A stretch of 64,000 nucleotides of DNA from Acanthamoeba castellanii str. Neff (Eukaryota; Discosea; Longamoebia; Acanthamoebidae), in NCBI RefSeq assembly GCF_000313135.1, contig NW_004457445.1, positions 11,955-75,954 of the forward strand. The letters are read 5' to 3'. The translations under genes and the position numbers were made by a program. Numbering within the stretch: position 1 is the first letter of the stretch; each line of letters begins with the position of its first letter. Shown one piece after another: positions 46,540-58,321 of the stretch. A model generated the notes under the pieces. The model was given only the letters and a program-made list of their open reading frames with translations. It was not told the DNA's origin and did not search any database.

Positions 46540-46772
46540 ATCTTCGATAACGGTGATCCAAGGAAGGCACAAAGGTTTTGGCTTTTCGTCCCCAAAATAA
46601 AAACAAATTAAAAATAAAACAAATTAAAAAAGAGACTTGTAGCCGCTCGGCGGCGTTCCGACAGCCACAAGGGCAAGCAGCAAGAGCATCGACAGGCGAA
46701 ACCTGAATTGGGCGGCTCACTGGGTTGTTCTAACTCTAGTTCGTTCTTAAATTCACCAACGCTGTCGAACTT

Positions 46773-48287
46773 CAGCAGAAGACGTGCACAATGTCGGTGG
46801 TGCCCCGGCCAAAGGTCTCGGGGGAGTACATCTCCTCCACCTGCACGTACATCGATGTGTAGTAATGGTTGAGTGTGTGAGTGCGCCTGATGTATTGGCT
46901 CCTTCTTCTTGGAGGGTTAGGGGCACCTTGGGCGGAGGGGCGATGAAGACGCCCAGAGTCGTGGCGCGCGTGAGGTAGGTGTACTCGTAGACGCCCGGCG
47001 CCAGGTACGCGGTGAAGGCCTCGCAGCGATCGTCCTTGAGCTCCTGGTGATCGAACCACCTGCCCTCCCAGCCCGTCAAGAGCCCGACCGCATAGCCGCG
47101 GCCGAGGGCGAGCAGTTCGAGGAGGATGGCCTTGCGGCTGTTGTTGCTCTGTTGCGTGTAGTCATCACCGGCTTGCTTGAGGTCGGGATTGAGCGGCTCC
47201 AAGCCGGCGGGCAGCATGTCCTGTGCAGGGTGCGTGTGCGCAATGGCGAGGTGTGAACGTCGTTGGGCGCCAGACCATTGAGAAGCATTCTAAAGGGGGG
47301 GGAGCGATAGAAGGCGTGGTACCTTGAGAGCGACATGGTGGCGCACCAGCTGAGTGGTGACAACGAGGCGCACACGTACTCTGGCTCCCGCGCGAACCTT
47401 GATGCTGCCGTCGGCACCCACATCGACCCTGTGCAGTGCGGTCACAATGGAGGAGTGAGCATGACTTCGCAATGTGTCGCGGGCGTGCCGTGCGTACTCT
47501 GACGGGTCGTCGACGCTTTCGTAGACGCGCTTGATAGAGAAACCGCGGCTCAGCGCCGGAAGATCGTGCAGCGACGGCGCATAGTTCATCGCTGCGCGCG
47601 GCGCCATATGGTTGACATGTTAGTCAGCGGGGTGCGAACACAAAGAGCGGGAATTGGCGCGTACCGATGCGGTAGTAGAGCTTGCCTTGGCCCCGCTTCT
47701 TGATGACTAGATCCATGCCGTCCTTCTGCACGCCCTCGGGGCCGGCGGCCTCCAATTCGAATTGCTTGGCCAGGAGCGCGCTCATGGGCACCGACATGGA
47801 TTGTCTGTGGGCCGAGCGGCCTCTGAACTCCTGACGACCCAGATAGCCGTCCTCGACCCTGCATACACAAGCGCACGGGAATTGGTTGAGAGAAGCCCGC
47901 GGCCGTTAAGCATCATAATCACCAGTAACTGGTACAATACCAGAAGCGGGCGTCGAAGTCCGGGCGGTGCTTCTCTTGGGTCTCGAAGTACTGGGCGAAG
48001 GCCATGAGCACCCACACATTCTGAGGTGAGGGAAAAAGCATGAGCGAAACGAGCAGGAAACGAGCAGGAAACGAGCACAAATGGCGCTTGAGGTGGATTG
48101 CGGGGGGGGGACGTAGGCAGACCTCCTGGGTGCTGTTCCAGGCGCCCTTCCTCTTGGCCTCCTGCAGGCTGCGGGCCAGCTTGGGTATCAAGGGGTTGGT
48201 GGGATCCACCGCAATGAGGGTCGACATGAGGATAGCGTCCACCCTGCTCTCACCCGCCCACGGTGGGCGATTGGCCCCATCAGCATG

Positions 48288-48347
<60 letters not shown>

Positions 48348-50719
48348 TACTTGCGAGAAGAATGGAGCACGAGGTAGTTGTAGTCATTCGAGTAGCTGGT
48401 CGCAAAGTGTGCCCCGGTGGCCGTCTCCACTGCGAGATTGTTGATCTCGTGCAGGACCAACGTGACCGGGCTGGGCGGCTGCTCGCTGGGCTTCTCGTCG
48501 GTCTCCTGCAGCTCCATGTCCTCGGGCATCGTGTTCAGCAGAAGCTGCAGCTTGACCAGCGACACCTGGAGGCGGGCCTCCCGCTGGAAGCTGTTGTCGA
48601 GGTCCTCGCCCGTCCAGTCCAGCCCGCCCAGCAGGATCTCGTTCCGGGCGGTCTCGATCTCCTCCAGCGCGCGGTCGGTCTTGGCGATGCTGGCCTCCAC
48701 CTCGGCGCGCGTCTTGGGCAGCGCCTCGCCCTTCCCTTCGTGTCGACGGGCGGCCTTGCGCTCCTCCTCGTGCACGATGGGCAGGACCATGGCCATGGCC
48801 TCGAGCGGCAGCTTGCCCAGGCCCTTGGCAAACAGGCGACGGGCGTGGTGAAGATAGGTGGCCTTCTCCGAACGGAAGAACTTGTGCAGCAGGAACTGTT
48901 GGTTCGATGGATCGTCAAAGTAAGCGGCGGCGGCGACGACTTCATAAAATGAAAGGAGGAGCTGTGTGCGGTACCACTGCGTAGGCTTGGATGGTGTAGC
49001 GCGCGCTGGCCGAGTAGAAGGCCGGGATGGGGTGCGGCTCAACAGTCGGCTGGCGGCCGAACCTACGCAAGTGAGGGTTGGGGCATCAGCATGCACCACG
49101 ACACGGCGCACTTGTGCAGTCGTACAACGAGAGGGGACTGTGGGAGAGAAAGAAGGAGGACCCGTACCTCGGCTGCGGCTGATTGGCCTTCGCGTCCTGC
49201 TTAGCTTGCCACTCCTTCCTGCTCACCAGGAGGCTCTTGACGTAGGCCAGCGTCTTGTCTGTGACCTGCTGTTCGAACTGGAACCGGACCTTCTCGACCA
49301 GGAACATGGCGTGCGCCGCGTGCAGCTGAAAACAAACACCACCCACCACCAGGCAGGGCCACGTCAGCGTCAAATAATAATAAAGGCGACGCAGCGAGGA
49401 TTGGGTGGCGTACGCTGACGAAGGGCCAAGATGGATTTTCCTTGCTGGCGGAATCGCTGTAATCGTAGGGGCTGGACTTAGTGCCGGGCCAGAAGCCAAA
49501 GCCGCCGTCGTTGTTCTGCATCTTGAGCAGCTTCCGGGCGTCCTTGGCCACCTTCTTCAGCAGCTCGCGCTGGTTGACGCCAGCGAACACATCGCGGAAG
49601 GCCTGGAGCAGCGGCTCGAACACCAGGCTGCTGATGATACGAGACGAGATCTGCTCGCTGCATTCGTACTCGTAGGAGTAGAGGTAGTGGAAGGCGTCGG
49701 AGAGCGAGGTGAGCATGGTCGACGACGCCGTAACCTCGAGCCCACCGAAGCGATCGTGGACGTTGGCCGGCGGCTTGATCAGCTGTACCAGTTCCCTGCC
49801 CTCCAGCTCGCCTACGAGTGGAATGGAAGGAATGTTAGTATTGTGCGAATTCCAGCCAGGACTGCTTGTTGTGTGACGGGTACCGCAGGTGGCAAAGGTC
49901 TCGACCACGGCCGGCTCCTTGAGGGCGATAACGATCCGAGCCGCGTCGTTCTCGGCTCCGAACACGCTCTGGCGCCCGGTCATGGCCACGGCCTCCACCG
50001 TCGCCTCCTTCCCCACGACCGACGCCGCGATCGGGAACAGCACCTCGGCCCTTAAATTGCCTTAAGTGAGCGAAGCGGCTTGCGATGAAGAGTGAGCAAC
50101 GAGTGGCGGCTTTTGCACCTGTTGTTGGCTTCGACTCGCACGCACTTGCCGTGGGCGCCGAGGATCTCGAGATTGTGCACACGCAGAGCCACCCGCACGT
50201 CCACCGGCTCGTCGGTCACGTTGTGCACCACAAACGATTGCGAGTACTGCGGCGACACAAGCCATAGGCCATCAGCCCCACCTGCTCCGTCCGCCCCAAG
50301 CGGCCACAACCTCAAGGAGCGTACCTTGTCGCCCAAAGAAAGGAAGCGGGGAGGAGAGGGGCGCAGCATGATGGGCAGCCGGGCCGTGATCGCCGACTCG
50401 GCGACGCCGAAACGATTGTCGTGCACAGCGATGGCGATAATGCGATACCTGCCGAGAAACACAACACACCAATCGGACAACATGAGCGAGCGCCTACTCA
50501 GGCGACGTGGCATTAACAGATCAGAATAACGTACCGGGTGAGGTTGTCGGGCAGCGCGAAGGAGACGCGGACGCGCCCAGTGTCGCTGGGGACCAGATCG
50601 GGACGGAACACCGCCAGCGGGCGGAAGTCCTCTCGCTTATAGACCGCTCGCGGCATCATCGAGGGATCACCACCGCCCCTGCTCGTGTGGCGAGATGAGG
50701 TGAGTGCGGCACATAAGGC

Positions 50720-50776
<57 letters not shown>

Positions 50777-53700
50777 CCACGAACCGCAGCCTGAGCACGA
50801 GGTGGAGCGTGCTCTCCGGTTGGATGTTGTAGTCGCCGAGCGTGCAGCCGTCCTCGAGCTGCTTGCCAGCGAAGATGATGCGCTGCTGGTCGGGCGGGAT
50901 GCCCTCCATGTCCTGGATGACGTTCTTCAGATCCTCCAGGGTAAACCACGACGCCACCCTTACATCACAGATGTCGCACAATTACGGCTATGTCAGCGCA
51001 CACCGCACAAGTTCCACCCCACCGCAGTTAACTGCTGGATGACATGCGGTGATGTGGTACCCGATGGTCAGGGTCTTTCCGGTGAGTGTCTTCACGAAAA
51101 TGTCGAAGGTGACCATCGAGCCTTTCACCACCGAGCGAGACGACACCATCTGCTCTCGCACAGAAGACCAATGAAAGAAGGAACGGTCAGTTGGGCACAG
51201 GTGACATTGGAAAAAAACAAGGCGGGTTATGTACCTTGAAACACTTGTCCCTGTTCTGGTAGAAGGAGGCGATGGGGTCCTTGACCTTGTAGTCGCTGAG
51301 GAACAGCACGCTCTCGTCCACCGCGTAGAAGGTGCACTCGCAGCCCAGGTTGCCGCCGACCGGAGCGCCGGCGTGGTCGGTGATCATCACATCGACCGTT
51401 GCATTCGCCCTAGAGGGGGGGGGCGAAGACAGAAGGGTCAGAGAGGGCCGACCGATGCCACGAACAGACCAAAGACGCCCATGGGCGCACGCACCCAGGC
51501 TTATAGACGGTGGCGCTGGGCGTGATCTTGAGGCCCAGTCTGGCCTCCGCGGAGGAGACGCTCAGGAACAGGCTCGCTGGGGTGATATACGTAACGGAGG
51601 AGTCCTGATTGGGCACCAGGTTGACTTCCACGTGCACGCCTGCGGGCAATTACAAACACATAAAAAGAGGGGGATTTAAGGGGGCTTCAGGAGGGGCAGG
51701 TGGGTGCAGCCCAGACAAAGCGCTTACCGGGGTAGGACTCGGGGCCGAGAGGCACGGAGATTATCTGGGCCGGCGCGGTGATGGTGACGCGGGACACTTC
51801 GATCTTCCCGTGCTTGGCCACGCTGACGAGGCCTTCAGCAGGCCAGGTCGGCGAATGCACCAACACTCGCGCCGTTTCGCCTTTGTGGGGGGGGGCGTAA
51901 TTTCGATTAGTGTTCTGATCGGCAGCAGCGACAGGCCTTGATAGGGGGCACAATGTACCTGGGCTGTATTCCTCCTTGTCGGCCAGCAGCTTGATCTTTT
52001 TCTCGGTCGACACCTTGGAGCCGGCGGAGGAGTGCGGGAAGACGATCCTGTTGAGGCCGGCGAATGCAAAGACGTTGATCTCCGTGTAGTTGGGACGTCC
52101 CTGCTCGTCCTCCTGTTGTGTGTTACATGCGCCAGTGAGCTCGGCCCGAGCGTCGTCGGTTAAAGAAGGCAAAGTGGGCAAAGTACGATGGAAGCGCTGA
52201 TCAGAACGCGATCGCCTTCGAGCCACGGGCCGAAGTTGACCTCGAACCCCGACTTGCGCTCTTCATCATCAAACTGCAAGGTGACGCTCTGTTTCAGCTT
52301 TTGGCAAGTCTTTTGCTTCCACTCGAGCGTCTCGCCATCCTTCACCCTGCATATTTTTTTAAACCACTCACAATACCAATTAGCACCGCACACACGCACT
52401 ACCGCACGTTGCAAAAGAAAACGCACCACTTCTTTTCAACAGCCTTGAGGTTGACCGTCACGCCCTGCTTACGCTCGCCGTCGATGTCGGTTACGGTCAC
52501 GAAACAGCGGATGGCCTCGCCGGGTCCGTTGAGGACCATCGCGGCAGGCCGCAGGCCGACGTAGAGCGAGGAGGGGTGCAGCAAGATCTTTGAGTCTTTC
52601 GATAGCGACTGGCGGTTGACGTCCTTGAGGGTGGCAACGGCTGTGAGCGACATCGGCGCGGGCGTTTTGCTCTCCTGCTTGCCGGTGATCCTGTTTGTTG
52701 GGGGAAACAAGCGGCGTGAGAATAGACGAGCAACAGAACTCGAGGTTGGGGCAACACGCACTTGATTTGGTGAGTGCCATCACGAGCCGTGGAGCCCTTG
52801 TGCTGCCCCCCAGAACGAGGGAAGCCGGCGCTGGCATTGGAGTTGAATGTGAAGCCCTCCGTGTTCGGCGGCCGATAGGAGGCCGGCGCCCAACCAAGGC
52901 TCCACTCCACCTCAGCTCCAGGCAGCGCACCACCAGTGAAGTACCTGGTGTACCAGGTGGTGTTTGTCAGCCACTCGACGAAAAATGAAAATCGAAAGCT
53001 GGAAGATGTGCGCACTTGGCCTCGGCTTGTACGTTGAGCGGGTCCCCACAGATGTGCGGGCCGGCACCCAGCACCTTGGTGGCCAGCTCAAACTCGGGAT
53101 TTCTGTGTGTGTGGCCACAGCAGGCAGTGTTGAGGATTTGGGGGGGGACAGAAGTGAGCGCCAGTTTGGTCGTACCTGAAGTGCTGAATGTCGACGTCGA
53201 GTTGGTGCTCAACGGTGAGGGTACGTCCAGACTGTGACAGGGTGCGCAGGAGAGTCGGAGAGAAGGCATTGGCGCTCTGTCATGACAGGGAACGATGAGA
53301 ATTCGAAGATGGAGACAAGACCACAGACGGGCGAAGGACGGACCACTTGGGTGAACTTGAGCTTCGCCACGCCGAGCCTAAAGTCCTCCGGAATCTCCCA
53401 CTCCAGGGAAAACGACCCCTGGTCCTCGTCGATCCTCGTCGAATGCATCGACACGTTTTGGTAGTGCGAATTGGCGATCGTCATCACCACCATTCCTGTT
53501 CATTGCAATGACCAATCAGCACATTGATAGTTATTCAAACACGCACCAGCACGCTCACGACATACGACACGATATGACTCGACACGAGACACAACGTATG
53601 GGTGCGCATACCGCCGATTTTCTTGAGGTCGCCGTTCTTCTTGAGCTTGCGAACCCAGCCCTTGACATGAACCACTTCGCCGGGGCGGTAGAGTCCCCGT

Positions 53701-56700
53701 TCCGAGATGACGTGGTACACCATGTCCTTCTCCCTCTTCGGCCAGTTGTATTGCTTGTCTTCGTTGATCGGGCACAGGCACGAGTCGTCGCCCTTGGTCA
53801 CATAGATGGCCTTGATACCGGAGAGGTCGTACCGCGTACCTGCACAGATCGGGCGCAGAGTTTAGGGTGAGTCCTGGCGTGTACTGCGAGTGGGGCTTGC
53901 TGAGTGCGACGACCGACGTACGATCAATCGAGAGCAGACCGGATTCACTGGTGGTGCCGGCGGTCAAGTCACCGTTGGAGAAGACAAGGCGGATGCGGGC
54001 CTCCGCCTGCGGCTTGCGCTCGCTCAGCGACGTGACGAAGGTGTGGAGCGATGACAGATCTCCGATCACGTCGAGCGATAGGTCGGTGCGGCACAGCCAG
54101 GTCCAGCCCTGTCCCATAGAGGCGAGGTGGAGCCATCAGCCAGAGTCAAGTGGCGACGGTCGTGAATGCGCAGTGGTCGCGGTGGTTGGGAGCGCACCGT
54201 CTTGGGCGTAGCCTCAGGCTGCTGGGTGACCGTCGTTACCACAACCACGACGTTGGCACAGCCGCCAGCTCGCTCAAACACGGCTTCCAGATCGATCTCG
54301 GACAGTGTGCGCTTGTCTTCCTCCTGGAAAGAGTGATGTGAGCCCAAGCGAGTCCCGAAGGATCATGCGCAACACTCGGGGCAGGGCACGCACGGCGGTT
54401 ATGGTCATGATCTGGTTGGCCAGGGGCTCCTTGTTGGCCCACGCTTCGCGCAAGTCGCTGATAGCCTTGAAGGCACGGTACTGCAGCCACTCCTTGGGGC
54501 TCACCCCGAAGGCTTCATAGCGGACTGCGGCCACGTTCGTCGTGGCCACAGTAAATCTGCCGCCCACCCCCACGACAGGTCAATTCTGTTTGGCTGGCAC
54601 CAAATTGATTGCGCTTCCAAGGTCCGTACTTGGGCGTGAAGGACAGTGGGATGATGGAAAACTTGCCACTGCCGACCTGAAGAGCTTCCGCCTTGTGGGG
54701 AATTGTGACCGCGTAATCCTGCTCGACCGCCTCACCGCTCAATCGCTGTGGGCCGGCCAGGGTGAGGGAACAGTTGAGACTAGGCTAGTACATCTCCACA
54801 GAGGGAAGGGGCACATACCTGGCCCCAACGGTCGGTAATGTCAGGCGATAGCTTGATGGCGTAGGAACACCCAGGCCGCAACGTGCGTATATTGATACGC
54901 GAGCCCTCAGCCACCACCTTGAAATTCTCGGGCTCTGCATGAACAGGTACCATTGTTCAGAAGGCCCTAAATGCGATGAAACATAAAGAGGTGGTTCTAG
55001 GTACCCGGAACGACAGTGACCAGCTGCTTGGCGTCGTAGTCGCCGTCGGTGAGAACGGCAGCCAGGGTGTTGGTGAAGGCGAAACAGCCGGCCGTGAAGG
55101 AAGCCACCTCGAGAGGGCCGTACGTCTGGCACACCAAATGGAACGTAACACACTGGAATTGAGCCACACGCTCATCTACGGAAGGGCAAAGAGCCTTAAC
55201 CTTGAAACTGAACTTGGACGCGGTGGTGGAGAGCAGAGGTCCCTCCTCCGAAGGGGTTCCAGGGCCGGTCGTCAGTTCCACCTTGGCGTTCCTGGGCAAC
55301 TCTTCAACGGGTCTGTAGCACCGAGTGCCCCACAAATAGTGTTGAGCCAGTGGGGGCACATTCCCGGTGCAATTGTCAATTGTACCTGACGATGAGAATG
55401 CGCTCCGGGTCTGCCCTTTCGACCAGAGCAGCGATCGATTTATCGGCCACATCGGACGGAGCGATGGCTTCCAGCCCAATCTCTCGGTCCTCCTCCACCA
55501 CTGCAATGAACAGGGATTTCTCGTTAGCGATGCCCGAGTAGTGTCTGTTGTAAGAAAGAGAGAAGGAGAAATGAGGACGCTGCCGTACGCTTGGCAGTTA
55601 CGTTGGGCAGCACTTTCGAGGGGTCGATCAGCTGGTCGAATCGCATGAAGATGGTCGGGCGCAAGCCGCAAGCCTGCTCTAGTTCCGACCCCAGCGAGTG
55701 CGAAGCGACTCCGATTCTGACCGTAGTGAACGAGAAGACCAGGTCTTCCGCCAACGCCGCCCCCTGTATTGTAGATGACGATCAATTTATGAGGTGGCCT
55801 TTCAAAGCACGTGACGCAAACGCGCACCTTGGTGGAGGTCATGGCGGTGCTGTCGACCCTGACCTTGAACTCGGTGCTGCGCGGGAAGCCGCTCTCAGAC
55901 TCGAACGCCAGTGTATGTACATTGAGCCTGGCACACGACATAGCTGATCAAGGGAGAGCTCTTTTGCTGAAAGGGCGGCCAAGACTTGGCCAAGAGTCAC
56001 ATACCACTTCCATGAACCGTCGATGAATGGCGAGATGGAGACGCCCTCGACGCTGCCCATCTCCTGCAGCTCCTGGTGCGACGTGACCGGAATCATCGGC
56101 AGGGAGAAGGTGATGATCACTTGGCTGCTGGGCGTCTTCAGCTCGCCCTCCGGTGAGTACCGCAGCACCCTGTGGGCAATCACATCAGATTTAGGTCAGG
56201 GTGCGACAGTCCAATGACTACTGCATGACGATAGCGCAGATAGGGGAAGAAGGTAGTCGTAGGAGTACTTAAGACGTTCAGGCTCACTCTGGCCCTCTTC
56301 GGACATGCTCCTCTCATCGTCGTCACCGACCGAGGGGAAGGCTGGGTAACGCGAGCGACCGCCACCACCCTCTCCGCCCTCTTCCTCTTCCATCGCATCT
56401 TCGCCGCTTGGCTCTTCCTTCTTGAAGGCGAACGCCGGGGCAGCGTCGGTCTCATCTTCTTCTCCGAAGAGGTCGCTGCCTCGGGGTGCGAACGCACCGA
56501 GGGTCTTGAGAAGACCCTCACTCTCCGCGAGGGACAGCTCTTCCGTCGCCCCGTGGTCCTGGCGCATGGCATTCTCGTCTTCGTCTCCGCCGCCGCTCGC
56601 CTTTACTGATTCGACCGCGAGCTTGAGCTGCGTTGTGTTGCCTTGCCTCTTCGCGGCGGCCGCGGGAAGCATCAGGCCAGCATTGGTGCCAGACTCAGCC

Positions 56701-57164
56701 AGCCGCAGCACCAGATGCAGGGTGGCACCATCAGGGATGCCGTATTCCTCTACGAACTTGTCCGCCTGCGACACAGATGCAACAAAAAAGCAAGACCATC
56801 ATCACCAGCCGCACAACCCACAACAAGGCAACTCTTGCCTGGGCGGGAGGTGGAGGGACCAAAGGCGAACCTCGAGGTTGCGGCCCGCCCAAATGAGGCG
56901 TTGTTGTTCTATGGGGATGCCTTCGCTCTTGTGTACGGCCTCGTGTATTTCCTTCACCCGAACGAAGCGGCCCGAGGCCTCAATTGTCTTCCCGGTGAGG
57001 GTCTACAGGATGTAGAGGGGGGGGGGTTAGTGCGCATCTTGCCAAGGACCCTCACCGACCGACCCTCACAGCACGGCAAGTAAAACCTTGACGCTCAGGC
57101 TCAAAAATGGATGCACTTTCTTCTTTGCCACAGGGGCAGTCGCAGCACTGGTGTCCTTCTCCAT
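46773..57164 (-). CDS. Alpha-2-macroglobulin-like thioester protein with two ubiquitin-like domains
   Basis: Very large gene (roughly 2,000 residues) resembling bacterial YfhM/MagD-type alpha-2-macroglobulins, which trap proteases. ATG at 57164 ([20 protein letters not shown]), no signal peptide. Order: N-terminal ubiquitin-like domain (57085-56700); acidic linker (56680-56250); MG domains from [12 protein letters not shown] (56130); the [20 protein letters not shown] block (53660), diagnostic of this family; [20 protein letters not shown] (51330-51270); a second ubiquitin-like domain in the bait-region position (51105-50672); [20 protein letters not shown] (50580-50440); the thioester motif [13 protein letters not shown] (CSEQ at 49662-49651); the thioester-domain helices; and the receptor-like end [60 protein letters not shown] 46773-46775. 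About 40 short introns. Continuity is supported because family blocks appear in canonical order throughout; individual exon borders are not all checked. Confidence 0.87.
48292..48350. repeat. (GTGC)n microsatellite in an intron
   Basis: About 14 GTGC/GCGT tetramers in an intron of the macroglobulin-like gene. Confidence 0.9.
50672..51105 (-). other. Ubiquitin domain inserted at the bait-region position
   Basis: Across three exons: [13 protein letters not shown] (about 51102-51062), [20 protein letters not shown] followed by [20 protein letters not shown] and [18 protein letters not shown] (about 50958-50785), then R-GGG from the exon that starts at 50678. Residues equal to ubiquitin include K6, K11, K48, the I44 patch segment and the terminal LRLRGG; K63 is Pro, and K29/K33 are changed. 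All splice phases keep the frame: ATC GG|G GTG and CTG CG|G GGC. Confidence 0.85.
50721..50775. repeat. (GT)n microsatellite in the intron before the last ubiquitin residues
   Basis: About 27 GT units inside the intron that splits the LRLR|GG end of the inserted ubiquitin domain. Confidence 0.9.
56700..57085 (-). other. N-terminal ubiquitin-like domain of the macroglobulin-like protein
   Basis: Exons spell [20 protein letters not shown], then [20 protein letters not shown] with AGRNLE, then [20 protein letters not shown] with RL. This follows ubiquitin ([37 protein letters not shown]) but without a terminal GG (RLAESG), so it should act as a fixed binding domain. Confidence 0.82.
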
Positions 57165-57331
57165 CTTCAACCAACCTGGTTCTCTTTGTCTAGTTCTCTA
57201 GCCCCCCCCAGTTATTTTGTGGGTGTCCGCACCCTCGCAGCGAATTCTATTCGAGGAAAAACTTAAAATAAAATAAATTCATTTCATTATTATTTCTCAG
57301 TTGACAAGTCCAGGCCTGATCGCACTGGTGT

Positions 57332-58109
57332 CTAGTTGAGGAAGAGGTAGTTCTTGTGGTCAGGCGAGCCGGCGCAGGGCAGGACGAGGGAGNNNNNNNN
57401 NNNNNNNNNNNNNNNNNNNNNNNNNNNNNNNNNNNNNNNNNNNNNNNNNNNNNNNNNNNNNNNNNNNNNNNNNNNNNNNNNNNNNNNNNNNNNNNNNNNN
57501 NNNNNNNNNNNNNNNNNNNNNNNNNNNNNNNNNNNNNNNNNNNNNNNGAAGGCGATGACGATGAGCGGAATGCGCAGCTTGCTCCTGAACTTCATCCTCT
57601 GTTCACGTTGAGGCCCAATCGGGGTTAGCGGGTTGTTCTCCTCACGTTATTGGGAAAGTGGCGAGTAGGAGGAAGAAGAAGGAGGAAACACAACGTACGT
57701 GGAAGCAGTGGAAGGACCAGAGGAAGAGGATGAAGGCCTCGAGCGCCGTGAAGGCGATGGCCAAGATGAGGGCCGCGAAGATGCAGTACCACATGCTCCG
57801 GAACTGGTCGGCAAACGGCTTGAAGCAGTCCTCGAAGTAGGAACACTCGACGTCCAGCTTCTCCAGCTTTACCTTCGTGGGGTACTCCGTGAACGTCTCC
57901 TCAAACGAATACCTATCGATTTATGATTGATTGATGGATTAATTATTATTTTTGGGTAAAATAAATTCGTATGAGGATTGGAGGGAAATGGGAAATGGGA
58001 AATGGGGAAGATGAGAGATTCTTCTTTACCAAGGACTGGGCATGGCGGCGACGAGAAGGCACAGGGCGAAAACGACCGCGCAAAGGAGGATGAGAAACCT
58101 CCACTTCAT
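57332..58109 (-). CDS. Small multi-pass membrane protein, interrupted by assembly gap
   Basis: ATG at 58109 gives MKWRFLILLCAVVFALCLLV, a signal anchor or first membrane helix. A second exon (57912-57700) encodes a loop with paired Cys (LDVECSYFEDCFKPFADQFR) and a second helix (WYCIFAALILAIAFTALEAF with ILFLWSFHCFHV). A third exon begins RMKFRSKLRIPLIVIAF (third helix) and runs into 155 N (57393-57547). It re-emerges as SLVLPCAGSPDHKNYLFLN before TAG at 57332-57334. The layout, probably four helices with an extracellular Cys loop after helix 1, is like claudin/PMP22 or other tetraspan proteins. Amoebae have many such families and I cannot name this one. Confidence 0.7.
57393..57547. other. 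Assembly gap (155 N)
   Basis: A run of N inside the third exon region of the tetraspan-type membrane protein gene. Confidence 0.98.
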
Positions 58110-58321
58110 CTTGACTTATGCTTGATTTTGATTGAGGAGGTAGCTAACGATCGTTCTGCGCGTTGCCGTTGTTCTATGCGGTTGTGGCTGGCGAACTTCT
58201 CATGAAAAGTAGCAACCATCCTGTTGGGGCAACACTCTTCACTGTTGCAATTGGGCAATTTATTAATTATTTTTAATGGCAGCGAAGCGATTGGCCCGCA
58301 CCTCAGGAAGAGAGAGGGACC

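Noticed and set aside
50672..51105. A free-standing ubiquitin gene nested in an A2M intron
   Set aside because: No own start or stop; the ubiquitin exons are in phase with A2M exons on both sides, and the last GG is encoded by the exon that continues into A2M sequence.
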